A DNA stretch of 64,000 bases, taken from NCBI GenBank assembly GCA_037074765.1, contig JBAMDO010000572.1, positions 352,501-416,500 on the forward strand. The letters are read 5' to 3'. This stretch comes from Mansonella perstans. Lineage: Eukaryota; Nematoda; Chromadorea; Rhabditida; Onchocercidae. The notes below the pieces were generated by a model that did no database searches, was not told the origin of the DNA, and worked only from the letters and a program-made list of their open reading frames with translations. This document shows, piece after piece, positions 31,201 to 43,255 of the stretch. Position 1 is the first letter of the stretch, and every line of letters begins with the position of its first letter. A program made the position numbers and the translations under genes.

Positions 31201-32949
31201 GAGCAAGACGATGGCATAAATATAAATCCTTGTTAGGATTGTATTCGGCATGAAGCTATAAATTTAAATTTTAATCAACACTTTTGATTCAATTTATTTA
31301 GAAAATCAAACACTGATCTGTTAAAAAAAAAAAAAAAAAAAGAAAAAATTATGAAAGAAATGTTCTGAATAGTGTTCTACAGAGAATAGCGAGAGTATGA
31401 CCGTTTTGGTTCCTTATAAACTCTTCCATGCTCCTGCTGAAAACTTCAGCAAAATACTACTAAAGTTTGTAGAAACCTATTTGAAAAACTTACATGAGCA
31501 GCATAAAAATTGATACGGTATTGTTCAACTTCAATTTCCACTAGACCTACACCTTTCCCACCAAACCAATCACCTCTGAAATTGGGAAATACTTTGACTT
31601 AGCTATGGAAAGGTTTAGGATTTGTCAATGAACTGGATGCATCGAAATTATGATATTTTAATTTTACGATTGCCAGAAGTTTCCTAATTTGTTACTGGAT
31701 TCATAGCGATAGACAAATGCTTACGGCCAGATCGAAATTATCTGACGGATAGGATCGACGACAGTGCATAAGAAATCTTAAAATAACTGAGAAAATCTTG
31801 CCACAAGCCAATCGGCATTCAAACTTTTAGAGCCTAACCATTTCGTGAAGTGAATAAATGTGCAGCACCGTTTTTCCGATTACTGACGTTATTTGATGTA
31901 CAACAATAATAGTAGTGTTTAGTATCATAAGGAAAATTTTATTAATTAAATGACTCAAGCAATTTGATGAAATATTATAAAATTCAGTTACCTATGTATG
32001 TGATGAGCAAAGCCATTCAATGTGAAACGATGCATTAAAACTGAAACAATTGGATAGCGACTGAAAACGCAAATACCACTTCCAGTGAAACCACTGTAAT
32101 GAAAAATGAAATCAAAGCTTGTTGTTGAATTTAAAAATCTAAACTTCTGAAAAAAGAGTAAACATAATCCAAAAATTTTTCTCATGTAAAGTGAACTTTT
32201 TTCAATTTCACCATTTCGAAACAGCAGTTTTTTGAAATGAAAAGATGATACCTATGAAAATAATAGCTGTAAGAATATGTTTCTTTCAATGTTTGTTGTA
32301 AATGTAAAAAATCACGTTCGCCCCAAACCTGAAAAAATGAGATTGATTTCACTTAGATTATACTACGTTGCTAAAAAACATTATCATTTGTTTTCATACT
32401 TCGAGAAAGAAATGATTATTTGCATTTAAAAAATGCCTTAATACGGAAAAATCAAAAATTTTAACATTTAACATAGCTTAGAAATATACTTCTTCTAGTG
32501 CTACAATATCATACTCGTTTTGTAGCAAAGCTTCACCAATTTTCTTTATTCGAAGAGTATGATTACTACTTCTAAACGGCCATGGTAAAGGTAAAGCCCT
32601 GAAAAGTATAACTATTCAATGTGGATGAGAAAATTATGAATGAATTATCAAAAATATACACAAGAATTAATAATCCAATATTACATATCCAATAAATTTT
32701 AAAAAACTAGGAAAACACATTTCATGTGTGTTTCAAGTTTTAAACATTAACATTAAAAGAATATAAATTTTTATTTCTGCTAAAAATTAGATGAAACATT
32801 GACTATTAAGAGATAGTAATTTACTGTAATAAAAGAATTCAGTAAGTCTCTTAGCTATAATTACAAAAGCTTTCCTATAATTTTTTTTCCAAAAAATTGA
32901 AAATTAAATACCAGCAGTTTAAATTAACAACGCGCAATATCAATGGCAT
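28214..32949 (-). CDS. SMPD2: Neutral sphingomyelinase, SMPD2 type
   Basis: Eleven exons (32949-32912, 32598-32490, 32328-32252, 32093-31992, 31575-31494, 31255-31135, 30806-30721, 30412-30289, 29262-29141, 28799-28617, 28345-28214) join in frame to 391 residues. The product belongs to the Mg-dependent endonuclease/exonuclease/phosphatase superfamily and should cut sphingomyelin to ceramide and phosphocholine. Visible motifs are LNCW (10-13), DIVALEE (Glu48/49, metal binding), GSGICVFSRYPI, GDWFGGKGVGL, His136 before LHAEYNP, GDFN (Asp178, Asn180) and SDH (His272). These numbers fall on the human catalytic positions. Two membrane spans follow, about 318-337 (FIFLSLVVILVGLILTSFF) and 349-372, the expected C-terminal anchor. 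The 13-codon first exon is short but ends NCW in phase. Intron 8 (29263-30288) is unusually long, about 1 kb. Confidence 0.94.
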
Positions 32950-33834
32950 AATTCCCAAATAATATTGTACTGAATTTCACCCGATGACTTGAAATTTTAC
33001 TGAAATGTAATATTCCCTATGAGCAGCACTCATAAAACTCATAGTATGACATAACCATTATCTATTTTGCAACCTTAACTTTTTTAATAAATCCAATTCC
33101 AGTCATTGTATTATCCATTCAATATCAATATTGCTTGCTTGGTTATATACGGATGAAACATAGAACAAATTTTGGCCGAAAAACAGCAATATAATTAAAT
33201 GATTACTGATGACAAATTATTCCCGATAAAAAGAAAGATTAAAAGTAACTGTAATTAATTTATACCAATATTGATTCAAATAAACATACAATTACATATA
33301 TATTTGCGACAAATCATTTGAGTAAATTAGTTTTAAATTTAATAAATACACGAAATAATCAAAATTCGTTCATTCCTTTATATCATTTACTTTACTTTCA
33401 CTAATAATAACTGAGAAATATGAAACTTTTACATGCATACTAAAAACATAAAAAAAAGGAATTTGTTTCTTATTTTTAATAAACGCTTTGTTTATTAAAA
33501 ATAAAGGAAAGTTTATTGTAATTTTATGAGAAAAAAAAACACGAAAAAATTAAAAAGTAATTAAAAATAAACGTGAGACCTATAAATACTAAGAAAATCC
33601 AAAAATATGAAGAGTCAAAACTTATAACAATATCAAAAAAGAGGCTGCTACAACTACATATGAGATATTAATATTTCACAGTAACTATGTGGCCCGTGGT
33701 ATAGTGTGGCATGTTTGGTGTTCTAGTTCAGTTAAGTTTACTGTACTTGCGTGATTCCTGATATCATTCCATGCTTTATCTCGTACGTGGACAAATTGAT
33801 TTAAATTTTATGCATAATATCACTCGAACTATTG
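32950..33834. other. Divergent promoter region, SMPD2-type gene and cox-6A
   Basis: About 0.9 kb between two genes transcribed away from each other, so both promoters probably lie here. The DNA is AT-rich with aataaa runs, and a pair of inverted ttattttta/taaaaataa blocks occurs near 33470-33505. I see no recognisable TATA or named factor site. Confidence 0.4.
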
Positions 33835-33847
33835 TTTTTCAGTGTGA

Positions 33848-34552
33848 ATGTCACCACTACTACTCCGTCGTTTGCTTTCCGTTACAGGTTCGCAGTTATC
33901 ACGAATTCAATTGAAACCAACTGCGAAAGCATTTGGTACAAGCCAATTACGACTCACTCAACCTGCAACAACAAGTCAGTGTTTTCTGTCTATTTTAAAC
34001 AGCTTTAGATTTCACATAAAACACTTAGATGTAATTCATATTTCATATAGCTATTCACGAACAATGGCTGCAAACAAGAAAGTGCAACTTAAAAAAAAAA
34101 AAAAAAAAAACTTAAAAAAGAAACAACTTAGCAAGGAAAAATGAAATTCCATTTAGAAGAGTATGACGAAGAGGCAGATGATCGTGATCGGTTCAAGTAC
34201 GATAAATTTTACGATACCGTAGTAAAATATGGTACACCAGTGGTACTGTCGATACTTTTCTATGTAACTTATTTGGGACATAAAATGGAGAAACACTTCG
34301 ATCAAGATAAATATGTTCACTATCCGTATCTAACCGTTCGTAATAAAGTTAGTTAAATTTGAATTGAATGCTTTATATATCCTTTTTTTTTTCCTTCTAG
34401 TGGGTGTCTGGATTTTTCAACTTATTTCAACGTATAATCGTTATTTTTAGCCACTTCCGTGGGGTGATGGTAATCACGCTCTGTTTCATAATCCGGAGAA
34501 AAATTACGTGCCAGGTGTTGGTTTCGAGAAGAAACAAGAAAAACACCATTGA
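33848..34552 (+). CDS. cox-6A: Cytochrome c oxidase subunit 6A
   Basis: Three exons: 33848-33974, about 34136-34347, and 34451-34552, giving about 146 residues. COX6A is a nuclear-encoded inner-membrane subunit of respiratory complex IV. Exon 1 encodes a basic targeting peptide ([20 protein letters not shown]). Exon 2 encodes a hydrophilic stretch, one membrane span ([18 protein letters not shown]) and [10 protein letters not shown]. Exon 3 carries the family signature [29 protein letters not shown] acceptor at 33841-33842, five bases before the ATG, suits trans-splicing. The exon 2 acceptor is unsure: keeping phase needs GCAAG at 34131-34135, while the better-looking CTTAG at 34127-34131 is out of phase. 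A run of about 20 A residues just upstream may hold a length error. Confidence 0.9.
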
Positions 34553-37130
34553 TTTTGCTTCTTATTTGAAAGTGCTATATGTATTCATTATTTCCTACTA
34601 GTTTATCTTTACGTGACATCTGCGAATTTATTGATATATGTAAAATATTCGCAGGTTTTTTGCTGCCGAATATTGTTGATGTAGAATCTATTAAATTTTT
34701 TATTGTACATCTGAGATCTTATATATAAAAAAAAGCATTGATTAAACTCCATGTATATTAAATAAAGTGATCACAGTGTATATTAAATAATAAGCGAGTA
34801 AATAAAAGGCAAATCTCAAGTTTGGAAAACTTTTTCGGTATCTCTCTTTCTCTATATTCTTTTTTGATGTATTTCAGATTTCTGTAATTTTTTTTGTTTT
34901 TTATAGTAAAGAAAGATGCTATGAATATGAATGCGCAGATCACTTTTAATACTTAATGCTTTTCAGTGTTGATCATTTTTCCAAATAATCCTTTTCACGC
35001 TGCCGTGCTTTCACAGCAAACATGTTCATTACTTCCGTGTTTGGTTGTTTATTTATATTTCGCGTAAATTATGGCAGTACTTTCTTTTCTTTCACGAAGG
35101 AGCGTGCTTTAGTGAAGATTTCTCAATTTTATTAATTAAGATACCAAGATATGTAGTGATTGTGGATTGAGCAAAGTTTCAGTGAACTATGTCATACAAG
35201 AGATCGGATTTGTAGCGAGTCATTACTTTTGGAATTATTGGATGCAAAAAGTTTTATTTAAATGTAACATAACTATACGCTTGAAATGTTATGCACTTAT
35301 CCTTTAGAAGTGATCCGTGATACTGTTCATTCGAAAAACTTTGTCAGATGTGTAAGAAATTCGGACTGCAAAAATTTTCTGCTCGCGGTTGATATTCACT
35401 TGTTCTATCACATATTTTAGCTTTCGGTACAGTTTGCATGGCAAGTATTTTTAATGATGATGGGATATAGATGTGAGTTACTGAATCACATTCAGAAGCT
35501 TCGCCATTCGTCTTTATTGTTTTAGCTTGTGAAATATTTTAGTAGAAATTCTAAGACAAATAAAGTGTGACTGCAATAAAATTAAACTACAGATTTTACA
35601 AATTCAGCAAAGCTGGTTAATTACTTGAACAAATAAATAATCGGCAAACAATCATAATTCAAATGCTGCTGCGTACTACAAGTTTAATAATACATGCGTG
35701 ATTACCTGGGGAAGGTCGATGACACTAACATTGTTTTATATTCATCGCTTTAATGCAGCATTAATTCATGTAATACACAAAAACATTCTTCAGTTAACCC
35801 TTAGCTTTGAAGTGACCTTTACTTGTCAAATCAATGCTCTAGTAAACATCATCTAAAAAATATTGCAAAGTGTAAAGCTACGCAAGTGAATTTCAGTGTT
35901 CTTTTATATTTCTTTCATTATATTTAAAATGTAAAAGAAATTCCTTTGGAAAAAGTAATAAAATGGGAATCAAAGAAAATTCACTGTAAAGCAATCACTG
36001 AAAAAATTTTATCTTCTCAAATACCGTATATATAAATATATATGTTTCTATTTTTAACAAATTTTCTTGAACAACAAATTGTGAATGAATTTTTTGTAAA
36101 AGAATGACTAAACAAATTTGATGTTTTGATCTCGATGATTGCAAAAAATATTGCAATTTGCAGACAATATAATAGTTTAATTTAATGGAAGATAGTACTT
36201 CAGCATATCTTGAATTATATTCAGAATGAAAAAGTGAGCAATAATCTTTCATAGTTTTATCAATGATACGAGCGACTTATTTGAATTTTTCCAGCATCGT
36301 TATTATCACAATTAACTTCAAATATCTGTTATCAATCAAAGTATTGAATGCATTAACAATGGATAAGAAAGAAAAAATCCAGCAAGAAATGAAGCGCTTC
36401 CAGGAGTGGATTTGTTAATTTCGAGATCCGTTTTCAAATAAATATTTATTATTTACTATTTTTCTTTTAGTAAATCATTGCTTGTCAAATTGAGGTCATA
36501 GATGAAAACTGTATGAAATCATTGTTACATAGGAAATCTATGCATTCATCTTATACAAATGCATATTTCAACCAATGTTTGGCAATAATAACTTTTTGTC
36601 AAATCATACAGGATTCACTACTCATCTTTATAAATCTTATCCAAAAGTTCACTTCGGTAAATTATTCACTAAAATAATCAAAATATAAAGTGAAACAAAG
36701 ATTTATTGGGAATGTTAACAAACTTTGATCAATGCAAAAAAATTTAACCGAAAACTCTTGCAAATGATACGTTATTTAGACAAAAAATGTCGGGACATTT
36801 TTCCGAATCAAATATTTGTTTTAATTGCAGAGTAGGAAGCAGAAAAATGCGGCATGATAGTCAACATCAAGAAGTCTCAGTGCCATATCAACGGAAGCGC
36901 AGTAATGAGTGACCGAGCATCTACATCACTTCGATCTTCCAGAAAAAATTTCAGGATATTGATAGGTCTAATGAATATGGTGAATGAATAATTGTTATCG
37001 AGGACATTTCACTTCCGTGACTTAGTTAGACTTCCTTGATTTCCTTGACTTATGCTTTTGAATCACGTCTTGCAAATTTTTTTATATCAAATCAGTCTAA
37101 ACATTTAAAAATTTTCATATTAATGTGTTG
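34553..37130. other. Intergenic region, no firm gene
   Basis: About 2.6 kb. An AATAAA at 34761-34766 is a likely poly(A) signal for cox-6A. A tiny plus-strand frame at about 36360 (MDKKEKIQQEMKRFQEWIC) and overlapping frames at 36830-36990 after a TTGCAG acceptor-like site are short, and I could not join them. The rest is AT-rich. Confidence 0.5.
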
Positions 37131-37140
37131 TATTTCAGTT

Positions 37141-37906
37141 ATGTATTGCCAATTTATTTCCTCGTTTTGCATACTTCTATCGGTAGCAAATGCTTTGTAT
37201 TTGTACGAGGATGATGATTTGCAAACATATGCGCCAAAAATACCAGTACGATTTATGCATAACATAGGACCACGACCGAGACCGCAAATCATGTACCCAC
37301 CTCAAAAAACGCAGCAGCAAAGTATGTAATTATAAAATGTGTTCAGGATTTCTATTTCTCACAATTGTCCACTATGATTCGACAACTATGTCTGACCAAA
37401 GCTCATTTAAATTTATGGGCTTTCTGATTTCAGTTCATGAAAAATGTACTAGCTGCATAATAAATGTCCTTGACTGCCGCGGTATAGACTGTCCACCAAC
37501 GTCATCGCCAACCACGCAATCATCGCCAACCACGCAATCATCGCCAACCACGCAATCATCGCCACCTACGCAACCACCGCCACCTACGCAATCACCGCCA
37601 CCTACGCAACCACCGCCACCAACGCAATCACCGCCACCTACGCAACCACCGCCATCAACGCAGTCACCGCCACCTACGCAATCATCGTCACCTACGGAAT
37701 CACCGCCACCTACGGAATCACCGCCACGTACGCAATCATCGCCACAAACAGAATCATCAACAGAACCGCCACAGACGCAATCAACATCACAACGACAACT
37801 ACCACCAAGCTTGGTGCAGAAATCACCGTCAGAAGATTGCAGCCCGTGTACATGCATTATACCTGCACTGTGTGGAGTATGTCAACCTTGTCGAAGAAAA
37901 CAATGA
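37141..37906 (+). CDS. Secreted Pro/Thr/Gln-repeat, Cys-rich protein
   Basis: Two exons (37141-37321, 37434-37906) join in phase to 217 residues. Residues 1-18 (MYCQFISSFCILLSVANA) are a clear signal peptide. The mature start is acidic (LYLYEDDDLQTYAP), then PRPRPQIMYPPQKTQQQ. A first cysteine cluster (EKCTSCIINVLDCRGIDC) is followed by about 16 units of the type PPPTQ, SPTTQ or SPPTE, then a second cluster (EDCSPCTCIIPALCGVCQPC) near the end. The repeat DNA shows 15-18-base periodicity. I do not recognise a named gene; the design (secreted, Thr-rich repeats that could be O-glycosylated, cysteine clusters for cross-linking) fits an extracellular coat such as a cuticle, eggshell or microfilarial sheath, which is inference. 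A TATTTCAG acceptor lies two bases before the ATG. Exon 2 is duplicated in inverted orientation at 45.6-45.9 kb. Confidence 0.85.
37525..37760 (+). repeat. In-gene coding minisatellite (PPPTQ units)
   Basis: Tandem units such as tcgccaaccacgcaa and ccgccacctacgcaa, 15-18 bases each, encode alternating SSPTTQ, PPPTQS and PPPTES. Early units are nearly identical and later ones diverge. The inverted copy keeps only about four units, showing that copy number changes. Confidence 0.9.
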
Positions 37907-37998
37907 ATGCTTCATCCAACCATAGATGAAACAAAAAACAGTTTTTTTACTTTTTTACTGATCAGTAAAGCGATTTAGCAAACCTCTTGTAAACACAC

Positions 37999-38004
37999 AA
38001 TAAA
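37999..38004 (+). terminator. Likely poly(A) signal of the secreted Pro/Thr/Gln gene
   Basis: AATAAA about 90 bases after the stop codon at 37904-37906. Confidence 0.45.
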
Positions 38005-38139
38005 TAGTTTTAAAAAATTTATGAAAAATTTGCTTTGCTTTTAAAATTTTTTAAATTTAATTGCACTGTGATAAATGGTTAAATACATGTTCAAAGAATC
38101 TGTGAGAATCACAAATAAATTCTGCTCACAAATGATATC

Positions 38140-38990
38140 ATTTTAACCTAAAATGCATACACAATTAAACATGTACAATTCATTGGATTTCCTCTAGATC
38201 TTCAATCTACTCTAGAAGTGATGAAAAAGAATTCTTGCTAATTTCCTGTCATAAAGTTTCTTGCAGCATCTCTTCCAATTTCAAAGCCTCCTTTGTAAGT
38301 TCAATGATACGTTCATAAACACCACCTCACTATGGTGCCCGTGGTATTGTATTTTTTCAAGCCATTCCTTTATCGGCTAGGAAATTAGCATTTTTGTCCA
38401 TTATTTTCTTAAAAACAAGTTAGAATTGACTGGTATTATCACTGAGATTATCGCTAAGATCAATTTCGGGTATCCTCTGCAAGCTACAAATCTTCTTAGC
38501 ATATGTAAAAAACTTTCAGCATACAGATCTTCCACTAATTCCAGATGCACTGCTCTCGTTGTAAAACATGTGAAAGTGCGATCTATCTTTTCACTGTCCC
38601 TGTGGTAGATTTAATCGAAAGTGGACCCATATAATCTAATCCTACTTGTTCAAACTTAGCTGGTTTTTTCGAATTTCTGCTTCGACTTGATATTGGTCCT
38701 TCTGAATCATTTCCCAAAAGGTTTTCTATATTGTTAAGATCATCGTTATTAACACTGCTGATTTCCAGAGAACAAAGCATACCTATGAAACGATCGCGTT
38801 GTTTTCCATTGGGCATTTGTATGGTTGCATTTCGTATACATCGATCCCAGTCTCTGTTAAGTTTCATTATTTTTGCAAGATTCCATACACCACGAGGTGC
38901 AGTAGATTTTACTAATAGAACTATTTCATTTATCTGTGGTAATCTTTTCTGTACGAATCTGGAAGAAACTATTTCCTTTTGAATATATTC
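38140..38990 (-). mobile_element. Decayed BEL/Pao retrotransposon pol fragment
   Basis: Reading the minus strand from 38990 downward, a C-terminal pol module comes first (EIVLLVKSTAPRGVWNLAKI, then TIQMPNGKQRDRFI and CSLEIS). Next is an integrase core (KFEQVGLDYMGPLSIKST), a frameshift near 38580, then FTTRAVHLELVEDLYAESFL, RRFVACRGYPKLI, and further down GGVYERIIELTKEAL. These are hallmark BEL/Pao integrase strings. In intact elements the integrase precedes the PRGxW module, so the order here is reversed and two pieces or copies must be joined. Several stops and frameshifts show it is dead. No LTRs were seen. Confidence 0.85.
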
Positions 38991-40055
38991 TCTTAAAAAA
39001 ACTCAACATAAGCTAATATGTGTGCAATCATTTGTTTTCTATTTGCTGCAAGTGTTTTTTTTTTCGGATTTTAATCTTTTCGAAATGCTAGGAATGGTAA
39101 TATAAATGTCCTTCGTCCAGAGGCAAAAGTCATTGTTTAAAGCACAGTTCACATTTCTTTCCCGAATAAAAATCAAAAGAAAAAGGAAAATGTAAAATAT
39201 TTTTATAAATATTATTAAATGGCGCGCACTTCAAAGAAAGATACCTATTTTATTTTAAATTGAGCAAAAATTCAAATCAAATCAATAGATACTCAATCCA
39301 CCATTCGAAACATTTCATACTTTCATTTCTTTCCGGAAAGTACCTTTCCATTATGCCTTCAGTGCCAACGATGTGCGACACCGTAACCACTATGTTCAAC
39401 AACCTTATAATAAACGCTGCATATTCCGCCGGATTTCTAGACTCTGTTAATCCACATATTAGTGTACGTTTGCGATTAATATCAGTTCAAGCAGCTGGAT
39501 TCAGTCTCATCTTCTATCGTACTTTTGAGGGAAATCCAACTTATTCATTTCAGAGAAAATTCACTCACATCATTAGAAAACAATATTTCGCTCCATACTT
39601 GCTCAGCCTACAGTTTAAAATTATTTTCAGCTACTTTGCTTTTATTCCATTATCGCATTATTGATAATATGTTGAATCCAAAAAGCAGACAGTTATCAAA
39701 CATGGAAAATTTCACACTTTTAAGCATAGTAAAAGCGCATATTTCCTTTAAACAAATCTTCCATTACAGTAATTAACGTTTTCTGCATTTAAAACTTAAG
39801 CAATTATCTTTTATTATAATTGGTAGGAAAAACTGACAATTTCAAAGAGTTAACGATGCTATCAAAAATGTGTCATCATATCCATTATTGAGAGTGAATA
39901 ACCGATTGAATATTCAATTTTTCCTAATCAGCAAACAATCTATGTGAAATCACCGGTAATTAAAATGGCAAAACAAAGTTTGAAAAAAAGCGATAAAGCA
40001 TCAAAAACGGAACAAACTTATTGCCATTTTAAATGTTTAACTTTTTGAAGTCAAA

Positions 40056-40280
40056 ATGTTTAATTTGAAAGCAATTAAAATGTTTAATTTTTTGCAATCA
40101 ATACTATTAATGACATCGATATCATTACAACATAAACAAACCACTGTAAATGCAACCTATAAACAACAACGTCTTTCGTATTGCGACACCAAAATAGAAT
40201 ACAAAACACAAATAATGAAATGTAAAAATGTAAGCCAAGAAGGTATAGAGAAAGCTATATGTGGCATAGGAAGAAGCTAA
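40056..40280 (+). CDS. Possible small secreted peptide gene
   Basis: A 74-codon ATG frame. Starting at its second Met (40080) it reads MFNFLQSILLMTSISLQHKQ, which looks like a signal peptide, followed by YCDTKIEY and MKCKNVSQEGIEKAICGI with three cysteines. No trans-splice acceptor is seen close by. The frame crosses the inner boundary of the left duplication arm: the first half exists in the right arm (minus strand, about 43741-43900), where a small insertion makes a stop straight after the signal-like part. It could be a genuine short gene or chance. I do not recognise it. Confidence 0.3.
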   Translation: MFNLKAIKMFNFLQSILLMTSISLQHKQTTVNATYKQQRLSYCDTKIEYKTQIMKCKNVSQEGIEKAICGIGRS

Positions 40281-40650
40281 GTCGCAGTGATTAAAACAGA
40301 GCAACATAATACCTGAAACAGTCTGGATTATAAAAAAAGATAAAACGTGGAAGGAAACTGCCAAATTAAATAAAAGTAAAGATGAGATACGATATGTTCG
40401 TATTTAATTACACTGCAATGATTTATAAATCAAACCTTCTCAATAATCGGTTACAAAGAAGATAGTGTATGTATGAAAACCAAAAAAATGCAACTCTAAT
40501 GATAATCTAACTCCAATGGTAAAAAAATTGGCTCAAAGTTGATAAGTTGTTTCGGCTAAACGCAGTTATTTTTAGTACAAACAGCAATAGTGAAACCCAG
40601 AATATGTACCAGCAAATACTTAAGCACAAGTCTCGAGTAACACTCGATGA

Positions 40651-43255
40651 CTAATGCATAACGGAAGCATCACAAATTAAATCCCATGAATATGATGAAC
40701 ATTTTAATTCTTTCGGCACAGATACACCAATGAAACGATATTCGGAATCTACATATTCCACCTGAAAGCTATTCATTACAAAAGTAAACAAACATTTTCA
40801 TATTCTATCACCGCATCATGCACAATGAACTCGAAATACTTTTATCAATTTCGTTGAAATTATTAAATGTTTATGAAGCCTAAAATGATAAAAGATGATG
40901 AAGTGTGCTTAGTTGTCATCATGAATCTTCTGCCTTCATTCAGCTGAAATCGCTAAGACTAAAAAAAGACATAAACACCTTGGTCAGAGCAAATTTATCG
41001 ATATGACTAGTGTATGGAATCAAAGGTCCATAAGTTATATCGACAAAATCACCCATTCGATAGATAACCACTCCTTGTTCGCCATTTTCAGTTTCATGCT
41101 TCATTTCATGAACAAGTTTTTGTTTCCAACTATAAAATGATAAACTGATTACTTGCTGAATAAATAGCAAACATTACTGCAACCAGACTGTAAACTAAAA
41201 ATATACATACACATTTGAATCAAACAAATCCACTGCAAACTCTAACGAAACAAGCAACGGCTCAATGATGAAAGCTTTTGCGATGTATTCGCCAACCGCT
41301 TTTTCAGTTAATGCAAATAAATTTTCCTGGAATTAGTGTAGAGTATTAAAGAGAGATAAAAACACAAAACTGATCCGGAATTGATGATTAAAAGTGAACT
41401 GAGGATTATCTTAGTGCAGGTAAGCATACGACATACGTGTTAATTATATATTTACAATAAAAAAAAATGAATTTTGCCAAAAATAATTTTTCATTCAATC
41501 CTATGGAAATAATAAATAACACTAAATTCTTCATAATAGTGTAGAAATTTTACACTTACTGAATTTGGTATCCAATTGTGCATATCTTTTATTCTCGCGA
41601 TATATTCAAACCTACCAGAATGATCTAAATAATTTTAGTGTTAATTAACAAAGAACAGAAAGCTAAATTACAATCGATATTTTTATCAAAACAAACTGGC
41701 AGTCATGCCAAAAATCCGAAACAAACACACATGAAAGAAATTAAAAATTACAATTTGGTTTAGAGGGACCAACTAGCTGTACATCGAAATCAAATGCTTG
41801 CTCAACAACAGCACCTAATAAAAACGCACATGTTCGCCAGTAAGCCTGCAAAAATATTTTGTGAATTTCTTTCATAAAACAAATATAATAGTAAAAATAT
41901 TAAAAAAAAAAAGCAAATCCTATACAATTATTTTATCCTTCCTTATCTGCAGATAAAAAATACAATAGATACTAAGCAAATCAGATGTTAATAAGCAAAC
42001 TAATAATAAATAAGCAAATAATTGAATAAGAACAAATTTATTACCAAGTTAACGGCATCTGCATGCTGTTTATCCTGGCAGTTATAACCTAATGATCTCA
42101 TTATTCCATTACCCGATAACTTCTCCAATAATGACTTGTAAGTACCATTCGCATATGCTAATGCCATACGATCAGCTTTTAATCGTGAGATATCTGAATT
42201 TTAACATTTTCAGTTTCCAATTTTCCTCAAAGGTAATATATAGAATAACTTTGATCAATAAAGAAAAACTATTTTTTTGAAGATTAAAGAAAACATTGAT
42301 ATGTAGTGTAAAACAATGAACATTAACTAAACATACGTTTCAAGCAATCACGAAATGTTGAAATATTTCTATTCATCAAAACTTTAACGCTATCATCACC
42401 TGCTTCATTTTCGATTGTCCAGAATACCTAAGAAAAGTCCTATGTATAAGTTTTACATTGAAAAATCAATGCATGAAAAAAAGTAAGTTAAACTGCAATA
42501 CTGTACCAGAATTATACCACAGTTTTACTCTAACGAAGCATTTTACTCTCACGTTTCTATACCGGATGTAACACGTTCACGGACTTATAAAAGTTGGAAT
42601 TTACATATAACATTATAATCAAATTAAGAAATCATTTTTGGCAACTCTACCTAAAAAGTTTAATAATTGTAAGTTGAGCCATAAAGGTTCGATATAAAGC
42701 TTACATCAAATTTCATTTTCTGAAACGGACCTTTTCAACTTTCTTCTCATAAAACTTAGCTTGCCGCTGTTTTTCAGCACAAAACAAGTCCAAACGTCGC
42801 TTTCGATCGAAGCTAGAGACTGCATGATATCCTGGAAAGTAGATTACAAACTAATTAAGATGAAGTAATGGAAAGTATATTATAAACTAATTAAGATGAA
42901 GTAAGAAATGAAATTTTTGAAAGAATTAAAAGAATTGTAAGGAAATTACAAGTACCATTAATTAAAATATTATTGAAGTAGAATTGTTTAATTCTGAAAA
43001 ATCTCTTTTGAAATTTATTCAATAAATTCTTAACAACAGCTTTTTTCTAATAAAATCTATCTTGAAGCAAATGAGTATTTGGACGAAAAAACTAATTTTT
43101 AGCAGTCATATTTTGTGAAAAAGTCTTCTATATTTTCACATTTAAACAAACAAAGAATCTAGCAATTCGAAATTACATAATGCTTTACCTTTTCTTAAAA
43201 AAATTGCAGCTTGTGTTGAATAGCAAGTCATTTTTCCCATTGAAAATTGTGACAT
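40651..43255 (-). CDS. mrpl-39: Mitochondrial large-subunit ribosomal protein L39
   Basis: Nine exons (43255-43189, 42831-42731, 42427-42337, 42193-42045, 41845-41752, 41624-41560, 41326-41211, 41129-40979, 40761-40651) join in frame to 314 residues; the human protein is 338. mL39 is a mitochondrion-specific ribosomal protein related to threonyl-tRNA synthetase. Visible matches are AYWRTCAFLLGAVVEQAFDF, WKQKLVHEMK and, most telling, YRMGDFVDITYGPLIPYTS, followed by VEYVDSEYRFIGVSVPKEL. The N-terminal exon (MSQFSMGKMTCYSTQAAIFL) can serve as targeting peptide. The exon 7 donor is GTATGT at 41210, since the GTGTAT two bases earlier breaks the frame. The whole gene sits in the spacer of the large inverted duplication. 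Confidence 0.93.

Larger units (their letters stand above)
37372..40209 (+). repeat. Left arm of large inverted duplication
   Basis: This arm matches the reverse complement of 43741-45973. Matching blocks include exon 2 and the 3' flank of the secreted Pro/Thr/Gln gene, the tract 38995-39780, and the inner end at about 40209 (gaatacaaaacac). It carries about 700 bases (roughly 38292-38992, BEL/Pao fragment) that the other arm lacks, and a longer PPPTQ repeat. By eye the 400-base block at 39260-39664 differs from its partner at only about ten positions plus a 9-base indel, so the duplication is fairly recent or kept similar by gene conversion. Confidence 0.9.

Noticed and set aside
36359..36990. 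Short frames suggesting a reverse-transcriptase relic (GMIVNIKKS) near the Pro/Thr/Gln gene
   Set aside because: Too short, overlapping frames conflict, and no neighbouring reverse-transcriptase motifs are present.
39260..39664. 134-codon open frame, also present in the inverse arm (44261-44674)
   Set aside because: It starts with TTG, and nearly all differences between the two copies change the amino acid, with a 9-base indel. That is not what selection on a protein gives. The opposite strand is equally open in part.
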